From an uncultured Chitinophaga sp. (GTDB lineage Bacteria > Bacteroidota > Bacteroidia > Chitinophagales > Chitinophagaceae): DNA of 64,000 bases. The notes beneath the pieces are model-generated. The model saw only the letters and a program-made list of their open reading frames with translations. It did not search any database and was not told where the DNA came from. The stretch lies in NCBI RefSeq assembly GCF_937898475.1, contig NZ_CALEJS010000016.1, positions 310,001-374,000 of the forward strand, given 5' to 3'. This document shows positions 15,911 through 25,800 of this stretch, piece after piece. Each line of letters begins with the position of its first letter. Positions within the stretch are counted from its first letter, which is position 1. The position numbers were made by a program, and so were the translations under genes.

Positions 15911-17179
15911 ATGGCAACCCATAAGAACACCAGAACAAAGGGTATCGGGCTACGCATTTCATCCGAACCTTTCACCATTCACTTAGATAACGAACCTTAT
16001 ATATTAACCGATGATGCTTTAAAAAGACAGATAGATGAACGCCTGCAAAGAAAGCGGGAGTGGTTCTATCCAAAGCTAAAGTTTATTTCTATGGTAGACA
16101 CTATACTTAAAATGCAGCTTACTTTCCGGGACGTATCCCACGAAATGACTGTAGGCATCGAACGGGATAAACTGCACATTTCCTGCACCTGCGGCCAGCA
16201 GGTTGAAACACTTTGTCTGCATACATACAAAGCGCTGGAACGGGTAATTGGCTATCGCAGTACAGACTACTTTAAAGAATACCGCCCCAATGGTTTGATG
16301 GAAATAGCAGCCAATCACCCAAAATATTTTGACAGGAAAGTGACAGATCAGGGTATTGATGTTAAACCAAAACCCAATTTAGGCAGCGTGTATCAATTGG
16401 CCGATAAGATGGAAAGCGTCCCGCTGGGTGAAGTGCTGAAATTGCCACCGGCCCCACCAGAACGAAAAGCACAAGATACAGCAATTACCTATATCCTTGC
16501 AAGCCATTTCAGGAACAAGTACCTTACGTTCCTGCTGCCCTGTTTAGGCGTTCTGAACAAATCACAAGATAATATTAAGGCGTTCTATCACTTCATTAGT
16601 GGTACGGAGAAGGAATACGATCCATTTTTAACCGATGATCAAAAAATACTGAACAAGTTATGCTATGAAATGTGGCAGCAGGTTGAAACGCAGTGCGGCT
16701 CATTGATAGAAGGCGACCCGGAGCAGGAGCGCTCACCCGCTGGCATCTTCAACCTGTGGGAAAAGGCAATGCCGCTGCTTTTGCAGCAGCAATTTATCTA
16801 TGCCTATTGCTTATATAATAAACGGGAATTAAAGGAGAAACCGCAAAGGGCAAGAATTGAACGTATTACCCTTGTGAAAGACAGGCCGCACATTCACTTT
16901 CTGCTTTTGGACAAAGGCCCCCTTTACCATCTACAAATGAAAGGGGCTGTAAGGGACAGGAATATTTACAAATACAACACGGAAACAACCTTTTTCCTGG
17001 AGGAAGATAAAAAATTTTATCTGCTGGCTTCTTTACGGGATGCCGGTATGGCGGAATGGATGCGAAAAGCAGGCGGCCATATAACAATTTTCAAAGAACA
17101 CTTTGGGGATTTTGAGCAGGAATGCTTAGATCGGCTCCGGGAGTGTTATGCCGTTACCACCGTCTTAGCCTATAAATAA
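15911..17179 (+). CDS. SWIM zinc-finger protein of the element
   Basis: 422 aa. A SWIM motif (CxC..CxH) is clear: Cys92, Cys94, Cys102 and His104 in SCTCGQQVETLCLHTYKAL. The rest is mixed helix and strand without motifs I can name. No Walker motifs are present. The arrangement resembles the N-terminal part of SWIM-containing SNF2 helicases, but no SNF2 gene follows, so this may be a stand-alone form or a remnant. It is 47 bp upstream of the nucleotidyltransferase-like gene. Confidence 0.65.
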   Translation: MATHKNTRTKGIGLRISSEPFTIHLDNEPYILTDDALKRQIDERLQRKREWFYPKLKFISMVDTILKMQLTFRDVSHEMTVGIERDKLHISCTCGQQVETLCLHTYKALERVIGYRSTDYFKEYRPNGLMEIAANHPKYFDRKVTDQGIDVKPKPNLGSVYQLADKMESVPLGEVLKLPPAPPERKAQDTAITYILASHFRNKYLTFLLPCLGVLNKSQDNIKAFYHFISGTEKEYDPFLTDDQKILNKLCYEMWQQVETQCGSLIEGDPEQERSPAGIFNLWEKAMPLLLQQQFIYAYCLYNKRELKEKPQRARIERITLVKDRPHIHFLLLDKGPLYHLQMKGAVRDRNIYKYNTETTFFLEEDKKFYLLASLRDAGMAEWMRKAGGHITIFKEHFGDFEQECLDRLRECYAVTTVLAYK

Positions 17180-17225
17180 AGCAACGTAAGTAAGCGAGTT
17201 TTTGTAAACCCAAAACTGGATTGTC

Positions 17226-17765
17226 ATGAACATCGGAGGACACAACCACAGAATAGAATATACTACCAATGTATTTATCAATGCCGGAGCTGATACCGCA
17301 GAATTAAGGAACTGGAAGGAAAAACTGATTTCCATAGCTACACAGATACCAGACCAGGCAGATACCCTAACGCCGGTTATTCAGCTTATTGTTGCGGCCA
17401 TTGCCCCAGCCAAAATATACATGATAAAACATGATGCTATTGAAGGAATGGAGGACGAAGCATTTATTGACCTGTTAATAGTAGTCTCTGGAAAAAGTAA
17501 CACGCCGTTCAAAGAGCTGGAGCCTGTATTGGAAATGGCCTACCTGAAAGACCGGCGGGTTTGCTGCTCCCTACATGGGGAGAGCAATGTAATTGAAGGA
17601 CTGCGAACCGGGCATATATTCTATTCCCTTCACTGCATTCCTGAAAATCTTATATATGATGATAAGACGGTTAATTACCCTGTGACAACAACCATTGCCG
17701 TGCAGGAAATGAAAAGTCGGATACAGCAGCAGTTTGCCTTTACTTTTAAAAAAGCCGTAAGGTGA
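17226..17765 (+). CDS. Nucleotidyltransferase-like protein, probably truncated at the C-terminus
   Basis: 179 aa. The central part (VIQLIVAAIAPAKIYMIKH, FIDLLIVVSG) follows the fold of minimal nucleotidyltransferase-like domains. The usual GSxxxG and DxD residues are degenerate here (MIKHDAIEG, EDEAFIDLLIV). Related Bacteroidetes proteins, as I recall them, continue into a HEPN-type helical domain after the VPxx region. This one stops right after FAFTFKKAVR, exactly where recombinase sequence begins. The TGA overlaps the recombinase GTG by 4 bp. I read the end as a deletion junction. Confidence 0.55.
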   Translation: MNIGGHNHRIEYTTNVFINAGADTAELRNWKEKLISIATQIPDQADTLTPVIQLIVAAIAPAKIYMIKHDAIEGMEDEAFIDLLIVVSGKSNTPFKELEPVLEMAYLKDRRVCCSLHGESNVIEGLRTGHIFYSLHCIPENLIYDDKTVNYPVTTTIAVQEMKSRIQQQFAFTFKKAVR

Positions 17766-19111
17766 TTTTTGAAGATCATTCAGCTAAGACCTTTAACCGG
17801 CCTGAATGGAAAAAGTACCTACTAGAATTAAAGAGATACAAGGGACAGGCTGATTTAGTATTGTTTCTTAAATGGGACAGGTTTAGCCGTAACGCAGGGG
17901 ATGCCTACCAAATGATTAACATACTCCGGAAACTTGGAGTAGAACCGCAGGCTATAGAACAGCCGCTAGACTTATCCATCCCGGAAAATAAAATGATGCT
18001 GGCATTTTACTTAGCCGCTCCTGAAGTAGAAAACGACCGCAGGGCCTTGAATGTTATTCATGGTATGCGCCAGGCAAGGAAAGAAGGACGTTACATGGGT
18101 TTAGCACCTATCGGCTATAAAAATAAAACGGACGAGTTAGGCAAGAAATATATTGCTCCTGAAGAACCGCAGGCCAGTATTATAAGATGGGCTTTTGAAC
18201 AGATAGCCGAAGGAGTGTACAACACGGAACAGGTTTTTAAAATGGCTAAGGAAAAAGGGTTCAAAGGAACCAAAAGCCTTTTCTGGTTTGTTATACGTAA
18301 CCCGGTTTATTGCGGGAAAATATTTATCGCCAAGTACAAAGACGAAGAAGCAAAGTTTGTAAAAGGTCTGCATGAACCTATTATTTCTGAAGCATTGTAT
18401 TACCAGGTACAGGACGTACTGGACGGCAGAAAAAGAGTGCCTTACCGTCTTAAAATTCTTACCTGCCCTGAATTGCCATTGCGGGGATTTTTAATTTGCC
18501 CAAAATGCGGTAAGCTGTTAACCGGCAGCAAGTCAAAGGGACTTACCAAGTATTATACCTATTACCACTGCACCGGAGGTTGTACCTGCCGGTTCAGGGC
18601 AGATAATGCAAACAGCCTGTTTGTCTATGAACTTAAAAAATACATGCCCCGCCCGGAAATGCTAGATCTTTACAAGATCACACTTTCCGAAGCATGGTAT
18701 GACCAGACCAATCATTTGCAGAACGATCAGAAACAACTGCAAATACAAATAAAAGAACTGGAAGGGAAGCTATCTTATATAAGGGATTTACTTTCCTCAA
18801 AAGAGATAGAGCCTGCCGATTTCCGCGAAATGAAAACGGAGTACAGCAGTAAACTTGAAAAACTGGAAGCCAAACTAAGTATCTATGATCAAGACCAAGT
18901 AAATATAAATGACCTTCTGGACAAGGGACTGAACAACCTTTTGAAGCTGGATTATGCGTATGAAACCGGAGAAATTGAAAAGAAACGGGAAGTAATTAGT
19001 TCGATGTATCCTGAAAAATTAACTTTTGACGGATTTTCATTTCGAACTAATCGCATCAATGAAGCCGTGCGCATAATATACACGCTGGACAAGGATTTTG
19101 GAGAAAATAAA

Positions 19112-19147
19112 ACAGGACAAAATGGTTTGTTTTCCACTTTGTCCTGT
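19112..19147. repeat. Inverted repeat at the right end of the element
   Basis: ACAGGACAAA (19112-19121) and TTTGTCCTGT (19138-19147), perfect 10-bp arms, ending 4 bp before the tRNA-Pro 3' end. Could be a terminator for the recombinase and the convergent tRNAs, or part of the crossover region. Confidence 0.55.
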
Positions 19148-19151
19148 CAAG

Positions 19152-19226
19152 TCGGGGCGGCAAGATTCGAACTTGCGACCTCCTGCTCCCAAAGCAGGCG
19201 CGATAACCGGGCTACGCTACGCCCCG
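19152..19226 (-). tRNA. tRNA-Pro (anticodon TGG)
   Basis: The minus strand folds with acceptor arms CGGGGCG and CGCCCCG plus discriminator A, D-arm AGCGTAGCCCGGTT, anticodon stem-loop CTGCTTTGGGAGCAG, and T-arm CTTGCCGCC preceded by GTTCGAAT. CCA is not encoded. The mobile element lies directly past the 3' end. Confidence 0.95.
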
Positions 19227-19250
19227 AACCTTTAGAAGCAGTTGCTTCTG

Positions 19251-19339
19251 CGGTGAGGGAGGGATTCGAACCCTCGGTACAGTGTTACCCGTACGACGGT
19301 TTAGCAAACCGTTCCTTTCGGCCACTCAGGCACCTCACC
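19251..19339 (-). tRNA. tRNA-Ser (anticodon GCT)
   Basis: Acceptor arms GGTGAGG and CCTCACC plus discriminator G. The anticodon stem-loop is CGGTTTGCTAAACCG with GCT. A long variable arm (about 20 nt, TACGGGTAACACTGTACC) as expected for serine, and GGTTCGAATCC in the T loop. It lies 24 bp upstream of tRNA-Pro on the same strand, probably one transcript. Confidence 0.95.
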
Positions 19340-19486
19340 ATCCCTTTGCAAGGGGCTGCAAAAATAGCAATTATTTAGAATTATCCAAAAGCATTTGCTG
19401 ATTTTTGACTTTCCCTCGCGGAAAACCTATTGCCCGGCTGCCGGTACAGCATTATTTTCTATTTTTATCAGCTAAACAACACTTTC

Positions 19487-21133
19487 ATGCAAACCTGCTA
19501 TCGTCTCATCGCTGTAGCTGCACTGGCTCTCGGCGCCTGTAACCAGTCCGGGAAAAATGCTGCAGCCCTTGAAGATTCTACAGCCATCAATACCATCTCC
19601 CAGGAAAGCTTTACCAAACATCTGCAGGTACTGGCGGCCGATTCGCTGGAAGGCAGAAAACCCTTTACACAGGGAGAAGAAAAAACCATCCGCTACCTGG
19701 AACAACAGTTCCGCCAACTGGGACTTAAACCCGGCAATGGCGACAGCTACCTGCAGGAAGTACCCATGGTAGAGATCAATTCCGTACCCGCCGGTCCCCT
19801 GGTGTTCAAAGGCAAAAACGGATCACTCTCCCTCACCTACCTGGACGATTATGTAGCCACTACCCGTCACGTGACAGAACAGGTTCGCCTCAATAACAGT
19901 GAACTGGTATTTGCAGGCTATGGCATCGTAGCCCCGGAATACAACTGGAACGACTACGCGGGCCTGGATGTAAAAGGCAAAACCGTACTCGTGATGGTGA
20001 ATGATCCCGGCTTTACAGACAGTACCCTCTTTAAGGGCAGGAACATGACTTACTACGGCCGCTGGACCTATAAATACGAAGAAGCAGCCAGGCAGGGCGC
20101 CGCAGGCGTGATCATCATTCACGATACCGCTCCCGCCAGCTATCCCTGGGCAGTGGTAAGAAGCGGTTGGTCTGGCGCCAAACTCTATCTGCAGACAAAA
20201 GACAACGACATGTCGCGCGCGGCCATGGAAAGCTGGATCACCCTGGACGCCGCCAGGAAATTATTCAAACTGGCCGGCGTATCAGACACCCTGCTGCAAC
20301 AGGCGCATAAACCGGGATTCAAACCCGTGCCGCTTCCGCTCAGCGCTTCTGTAGTGATCAATAACAAACTCAAAAAATCCACTTCCCATAACGTACTGGC
20401 CGTTTGGCCCGGCGCCACCAGGCCAAACGAGTACATTATCTACTCGGCCCACTGGGACCACCTGGGCATCGGTGAGGCAATAAAAGGAGACTCCATCTAC
20501 AACGGCGCCGCAGATAATGCCACCGGTACCGCCGGCCTGCTGGAAATTGCAGCAGCCTTCACCAAACTGAAAAATCAACAGGCCCGCTCTATCCTGTTCA
20601 TTGCGCTCACCGGCGAAGAACAGGGCCTGCTGGGCTCAGAATATTATGCCACGCACCCGGTTTACCCGGTTGACAGCACCGTGGCAGACCTGAACATGGA
20701 TGTGCTGAACACCTATGGCAGAACAAAAGACATCACCATTGTAGGCCGCGGACAATCAGAACTGGACGATTATGCAGAACGTGCGGCCGCCAGGCAGGGA
20801 CGCACCGTATCGCCCGAAGAAAATCCTTCCGGTGGTCATTTCTTCCGCTCAGACCACTTCAATTTCGCCAAGGTAGGTATTCCCGCCCTGTACACCGGCA
20901 GCGGTACCATTTCAGTAGCACATGATACAGGCTACGCCAAAATGAAGATCGAAGAATACGGCCGCGACCGCTACCACTCGCCCGCCGACCAATTTGATGA
21001 TACCTGGGATCTTTCCGGTATGGTGGAAGACAGCCAGCTGCTGTTTGACATCGGGCTCACATTGAGTAATGAAACTACTTTCCCTAAATGGAAAAGCGGG
21101 TCTGAGTTTAAGGCTGTCAGGGAAAAACAGTAA
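19487..21133 (+). CDS. M28 family zinc peptidase, lipoprotein
   Basis: 548 aa from the ATG at 19487, where the lipoprotein signal starts (MQTCYRLIAVAALALGAC). The longer frame from 19430 is not needed. A PA-type insertion lies around 150-260. The catalytic part shows the M28 ligands: His in YSAHWDHLG, Asp in NGAADNATG, Glu pair in LTGEEQGLLG, Asp in DLNMDVLN and His in FFRSDHFNFA. Likely a periplasm- or surface-anchored aminopeptidase that trims peptides. It stands alone, followed by a strong hairpin. Confidence 0.92.
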   Translation: MQTCYRLIAVAALALGACNQSGKNAAALEDSTAINTISQESFTKHLQVLAADSLEGRKPFTQGEEKTIRYLEQQFRQLGLKPGNGDSYLQEVPMVEINSVPAGPLVFKGKNGSLSLTYLDDYVATTRHVTEQVRLNNSELVFAGYGIVAPEYNWNDYAGLDVKGKTVLVMVNDPGFTDSTLFKGRNMTYYGRWTYKYEEAARQGAAGVIIIHDTAPASYPWAVVRSGWSGAKLYLQTKDNDMSRAAMESWITLDAARKLFKLAGVSDTLLQQAHKPGFKPVPLPLSASVVINNKLKKSTSHNVLAVWPGATRPNEYIIYSAHWDHLGIGEAIKGDSIYNGAADNATGTAGLLEIAAAFTKLKNQQARSILFIALTGEEQGLLGSEYYATHPVYPVDSTVADLNMDVLNTYGRTKDITIVGRGQSELDDYAERAAARQGRTVSPEENPSGGHFFRSDHFNFAKVGIPALYTGSGTISVAHDTGYAKMKIEEYGRDRYHSPADQFDDTWDLSGMVEDSQLLFDIGLTLSNETTFPKWKSGSEFKAVREKQ

Positions 21134-21155
21134 TTTCAGCAGCTAGTACTGAGGC

Positions 21156-21189
21156 AGGAGGCCATCCGTCAGCCGGCGGATGGCCTCCT
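21156..21189 (+). terminator. Strong hairpin after the M28 peptidase gene
   Basis: AGGAGGCCATCCG (21156-21168) and CGGATGGCCTCCT (21177-21189), a perfect 13-bp stem with an 8-nt loop, 22 bp past the stop. No U tract follows. Confidence 0.65.
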
Positions 21190-21218
21190 GGTATAATATA
21201 AACCCGGGAATAACGTAT

Positions 21219-21286
21219 CGATATAGTAACGCCTGTAAGAGATACTATATCGCTACTATATCGCTACTATATGTCTACTATATCCT
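21219..21286. repeat. Inverted repeat joined to an 11-bp tandem array
   Basis: CGATATAGTA (21219-21228) is the exact reverse complement of TACTATATCG (21243-21252). The second arm opens a tandem array: ACTATATCGCT twice, ACTATATGTCT, then ACTATATCCT (21244-21286). Confidence 0.75.
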
Positions 21287-21465
21287 GGGAGAAACATGCA
21301 GTGCAAGGCCTGTTGGCATGCAGAAATATCTGAACTGATAACGAACAGGCCCCGGTTTAAACGGACAGAACAATAAGCAAAGATCACTAAAACAGGCGTG
21401 AAGGCCGCCAGGGGCCTAAATTAGCGGCACTTTTATATTTTACTTATTTATATGGAATAAGTAAC

Positions 21466-21473
21466 TAAATTTG
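21466..21473 (+). promoter_or_regulatory. -7 element of the fabF promoter
   Basis: TAAATTTG fits the Bacteroidetes TAnnTTTG element and lies 25 bp before the fabF start codon. Confidence 0.6.
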
Positions 21474-21498
21474 CGCTCTAATATTTGATTTAACTGTT

Positions 21499-22761
21499 AT
21501 GCGTACTATTACACTTAAGAGGGTTGTAGTCACTGGGTTGGGAGCATTAACACCAATTGGGAATGATGTTAACACTTTTTGGAATAATATGAAGGCTGGC
21601 ACCAGCGGTGCCGCCCCAATCACCCGTTTTGATACCACCGAATTTAAGACCAGGTTCGCCTGCGAACTGAAGGACTTTGATATAGAAAAGTTCATGGAGA
21701 AAAAAGAGGCCCGCAAAATGGACCTCTTCACCCAATATGCCATGGTAGCCGCACAGGAAGCCATTGAAAACGCCGGTATCCACCAGGACGGTATTGACAA
21801 AACCAAAATTGGTGTTATCTGGGCCTCCGGCAACGGCGGTATGCAGACCTTCGAAGACCAGATCGTTGAATTTTCAGCGGCCAACTTTGTTCCGAAGTTC
21901 AATCCTTTCTTTATACCCAAGCTGATCGCTGATATTGCAGCGGGACAGATCGCCATCAGGTATGGCTTCATGGGCATTAACTTCTGTACGGTATCTGCCT
22001 GCGCTTCTTCCAGCAGCGCGCTTGTGGATGCGTTCAACTATATCCGCCTGGGTAAGGCAAATGTGATCGTTGCCGGCGGATCTGAGGCGCCCATCACCCG
22101 TGCAGGTATTGCCGGTTTTAATGCGCTGAAAGCACTCAGCACCCGCAACGAAGATCCTGCTACCGCTTCACGTCCGTTTGACGGGGAGCGTGATGGTTTC
22201 GTAATGGGCGAAGGCGCAGGCGCCATCATACTGGAAGAATATGAGCACGCCGTAAAAAGAGGCGCTACCATCTACGGGGAAATGATCGGCGGCGCTATGA
22301 CAGCCGATGCCTATCACCTTACTGCCACCCACCCCGAAGGACTGGGCGCCAGGAATGGAATGGCAGAAGCACTGGAAGACGCCGGGCTGCAACTGGAAGA
22401 TGTTGATTACATCAACGGGCACGCTACGTCTACCCCCGTTGGCGATGTTAGCGAACTGAAAGCCGTTACCAGCCTTTTTGGCGAGCATGCTTCCAAATTG
22501 AATATCAGCGCTACCAAATCTATGACCGGCCACCTGCTGGGCGCCGCCGGGGCGATAGAAGCGATTGCCTGTATCAAAGCCACCCAGGAAGATATTGTGC
22601 CCCCTACCATCAACACCAAAGAACTGGGCGAGGGCATTCCCACCAATCTGAACCTGACAATAGGTAAAGCACAGCAGCGTACTGTAAACGTAGCCATGAG
22701 CAATACCTTTGGTTTTGGCGGCCACAACGCCATCGTGGTATTTAAGAAATTCAAAGCTTAA
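21499..22761 (+). CDS. fabF: 3-oxoacyl-ACP synthase II
   Basis: 420 aa, full length for KAS II. The nucleophile is Cys168 in VSACASSSSALVDA. The two histidines are in NGHATSTPVGD and SMTGHLLGAAGAIEA. It elongates acyl-ACP with malonyl-ACP in fatty acid synthesis. The second half carries the expected DFVMGEGAG-like stretch (RDGFVMGEGAGAIILEE). It is a single-gene unit here, without acpP or rnc next to it, followed by a terminator shared with the convergent GH16 gene. Confidence 0.96.
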   Translation: MRTITLKRVVVTGLGALTPIGNDVNTFWNNMKAGTSGAAPITRFDTTEFKTRFACELKDFDIEKFMEKKEARKMDLFTQYAMVAAQEAIENAGIHQDGIDKTKIGVIWASGNGGMQTFEDQIVEFSAANFVPKFNPFFIPKLIADIAAGQIAIRYGFMGINFCTVSACASSSSALVDAFNYIRLGKANVIVAGGSEAPITRAGIAGFNALKALSTRNEDPATASRPFDGERDGFVMGEGAGAIILEEYEHAVKRGATIYGEMIGGAMTADAYHLTATHPEGLGARNGMAEALEDAGLQLEDVDYINGHATSTPVGDVSELKAVTSLFGEHASKLNISATKSMTGHLLGAAGAIEAIACIKATQEDIVPPTINTKELGEGIPTNLNLTIGKAQQRTVNVAMSNTFGFGGHNAIVVFKKFKA

Positions 22762-22773
22762 TATAAACAGTGA

Positions 22774-22799
22774 GGCCGGACTGATCTTTCAGCCCGGCC
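22774..22799. terminator. Hairpin between convergent fabF and GH16 genes
   Basis: GGCCGGaCTGA and TCAGcCCGGCC (22774-22799) pair around TCTT with one internal mismatch. T-poor on both sides. Confidence 0.6.
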
Positions 22800-22836
22800 C
22801 ACTTCTTATACTCAGTGTTAACCCGATATCATTTAC

Positions 22837-25800
22837 TTACGCTCCTTTCACCAGTTTCAGTGTCTTTGTTCTTCCTCTGCCCTCCAGCCGTATGAGGTAC
22901 ATCCCGTTTTGCAGGAATCGCAGGTCTTTTACCACTTTCCGGTCTGTGGGTGCAATATACCAGCGGCGGATGACTTTTCCATCGATATTGAGCAAAATCA
23001 TGGAATTATAGTGATGTTCCGGCAAATCAATGGTTACCTGCCCTGCTGTAGGGTTGGGATAGACCACTGCAGCGTCCTTCTCTTCCGGTAACGGCATCTT
23101 TTCATGGCTGACAGCCATCCTGGCCATACTGGCGCTTGTATCTTCTGCACAGTTATCGATACTGAACCAATTGAACTTAAAGGTACCGGATGCTGAATGT
23201 ATACCCGTATAATTTAAGGCGGGTAAGGTCATGGTATCGGAAATGGTTTTCCATTGACCGCCGGTAGATGGAAGATCCACATATCCAAAGTTCATGTCTC
23301 CATGCCCCACCCATATACGCGCCGGAGCCGTAGTAGACACCCTGAAACGGATGTTGTACCTTCCTGCTACGGGCACATTCAGTGTGCTGTACCGGAAGTA
23401 ATCTCCGCCCCAGATACCGGTAAAATTCTGTCCGCCGCCTACATCTGTGCATGTCTGCAAGGTGGGGCGCGTACTGCGGCCAGAGCAGCTTTCAGCTTCG
23501 TACTTTTCATTCACGGTACAGGTATAGGCCATTGTTGCCACTGCAGTAACGGTTATGCCATTCGCAGCGGCGGTTACATTCACAGTACCCGGCGCACTGC
23601 CTGCGGTGAAAATGCCTGTCTGTGTAACCGTAGCCGTTGTATCGCTTACAGTCCATACCGGCGATATGGTCATCAGGCTATCCATCTGGTCATAAGCGGT
23701 AACAGTAAACTGCTGGGAGGCATGTAAGGGTACGCTCACCGTATCAGGTGTGATCTCCATGCGTGTGAGCACAGGTGCAGGCCTTACCGTTACCTGCACC
23801 GAACCGGTTACTCCCTCTGCTGTTGCCGTAACAGCGCCTGTAGTGGCGGTGCTGACACTACCCGCAGTGAAAAGGCCGCCGGCAGTGATGGTACTACTGT
23901 CAAGCGTAGTGGCCCAAACCGGTGCTACCGTCATCACACTGCTATCCTGGCCGTATACAGCGGCCTTGTATTGTTGTGTGTTGCCGCTGATCAGCCGCAC
24001 GCTGTCTGGCGTAACCACTATCCTTGACACGCCAACGGAATCTGCCCGTACAAAGCGCAGCCAGTTGAAGTTCCAGCCCGAAGCGTCAGACTGGATACGG
24101 ATGGTTTTATTACCCGCACTGAAATTGATAGGCGCAGATGTAACGGTGATCCATTTCTGCCACCCGCCACTGGCAGGTAAAGGTACTGTGCTGAGGGTAA
24201 CTGAATCCAGCATAACACGCAGACTGGTGGCATTGTTCATGGCCGTGCGGAACTGTATACGGTAATCGCCGCTGTCTGGTACTGTAATATCATATTCAAA
24301 CCAGGTATTGCCGCCAATATAACTTACGTTGCGGCCGCCGCCTGCATCGGAAACAGGTTCTGTACAGCAGGAATTGGAATTATCAAATGCCTCCGCTTCA
24401 ATCTTAACAGGTATCAGTTTGTAGTTTGTAGGCCGCACCGTTGCAAAGGCCGTACCGGTAACGCTTACACTGTCTGCTGTAGCCGTTGCGGTGATCACCC
24501 CGGAAGATTGTATAGTGGCCAGGCCATCGCTTGTAATGGTATTACCTGCTCCGCTGATGCTCCATACCGGGTTAATGGTCATGGTATGGCCGTTCTGATC
24601 ATACGCGGTTGCTTTGTATTGCTGTGTTTTGCCAGGGAGGAAAGATACGTCTGCAGGTGTTACCAGGATACTATCCAGCACCGGTGTGCCCAATCCCTTC
24701 TGGTATACACGCACATAATCCACCATCATACTATCCGGCCAGTCTGCCTCTGCAATGGAACCTCCCATACCGCCGCCAATAGCCACATTCAGAATGATGT
24801 GGAACTTCTGGTCAAAGGGCCAGTCTTTCCAATCCGTATAGGGGTTCACGTAAGTGTACACATGATTGCTGTCGTAAGTAAATCGCAAAGAATCGGGGCT
24901 CCATTCTACCGCATACACATGGAATGCAGTGGCTACATCTGGAATGCTTTTGGTGGCAGACAGATGACCGCCGTTGGTCCAGTTGTTATTCTCCGTATGC
25001 ACGGTAGAGAGCACGGTGCCCAGGTTATTGCCTACGTGCTCCATAATATCGATCTCACCGCTCTTTGGCCAGCCGCCATAGGCGCTGGTGGTAGGCATCA
25101 TCCAGATAGCCGGCCAGGAGCCGCGCGCCCTGGGCAGTTTAGCCCTTACTTCCACCTTACCATAGAGCAGGTCCATTTTATTCTGCGAGATCAGTCTGCC
25201 GGAAGACCATGGTTCTGTGGTATTGCCATTGGGAAAATCCTTCTTTCCCCTGATGATCAGGTTGCCGTCTTCTACGCGGATGTTATCATGCGTGGTATCT
25301 GTATACACCTGTTGCTCGCCGTTGATCCAACCTTTGGGTTTGGGATCAACCGTCCATTTGCTACGGTCCGGCAAGCCGTTGGTGTTGAACTCGTCTCCAT
25401 ATACCAGCGACCAGGCGGGGTTGCCCTCAAACACTACTTTTCCTTTGGTGAGGTACTGATGTGTATTGGCGTTTGCCACTTCCTGTGAGTCTACCCGTAT
25501 CTGCAGCAGGGCGCGGGAATAGATGGCTGCAGAATTGCCGCTGAGTGTGAGGTAGGCAGTGGTATCGTTCACGCGCTGCACACTGTCAATACCCACGCCG
25601 GGGGGCAGGTTCAATGCAGTCCAGTGAGATGTATTCAGCACCGGTTTGAATACGGCCGCATTGAGCGCTGCCTTTATCACCGCGCCGTTCTCCTGTCCCA
25701 TTGCAATGGAAGTATCTGCCAGGGTGATGGTTACAGGATTGGGCGCCTGTACCAGGTCAAAATACAGGATGCCATTGGCTTTTTTGCCGTCAATAAAATG

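Larger units (their letters stand above)
7400..19151. mobile_element. Integrated mobilizable element with arsenic resistance cargo
   Basis: About 11.7 kb lying between the tetR region and tRNA-Pro. It holds a Toprim protein, an accessory mobilization protein, a relaxase, an arsenic operon, an XRE regulator, a SWIM protein and a serine recombinase next to the tRNA. It is more A+T-rich than the flanking genes and has no type IV secretion genes, so it would depend on a helper for transfer. The recombinase lacks its catalytic N-terminus, so the element is probably stranded. Both ends are estimates: the right end is set just before the tRNA-Pro 3' end. The left end is placed near an imperfect 14-bp match to the tRNA sequence (7420-7433 versus 19161-19174). 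Confidence 0.7.
17762..19378 (+). pseudogene. Serine recombinase lacking its catalytic N-terminus
   Basis: The open frame begins with a GTG at IFEDHSAKTF and continues with WDRFSRNAGDAYQMI, the arginine motif of large serine recombinases, then the recombinase domain (about 90-200), the zinc ribbon (LICPKCGK and CTGGCTC) and a coiled coil (about 315-380). In intact relatives roughly 45 residues precede IFEDHS and hold the Y-R-S motif with the catalytic serine. Here the frame closes with a stop at 17747-17749, leaving only KSRKV. The last about 80 codons run through tRNA-Pro and tRNA-Ser in antisense and are not real protein sequence. It was presumably the integrase of this element. Confidence 0.8.
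21134..21498. other. 365-bp intergenic region before fabF
   Basis: No gene seen. It holds the hairpin after the M28 gene (21156-21189), the inverted and 11-bp tandem repeat cluster (21219-21286) and the fabF -7 element (21466-21473). The stretch 21290-21440 has no pattern I can name. Confidence 0.6.

Noticed and set aside
21244..21286. Tandem array considered as a CRISPR
   Set aside because: Units are 11 bp and contiguous, without spacers, and there are no cas genes in the window.
24508..25488. 326-codon plus-strand frame inside the GH16 gene
   Set aside because: It is the antisense shadow of a clear GH16 enzyme, with no domain of its own.
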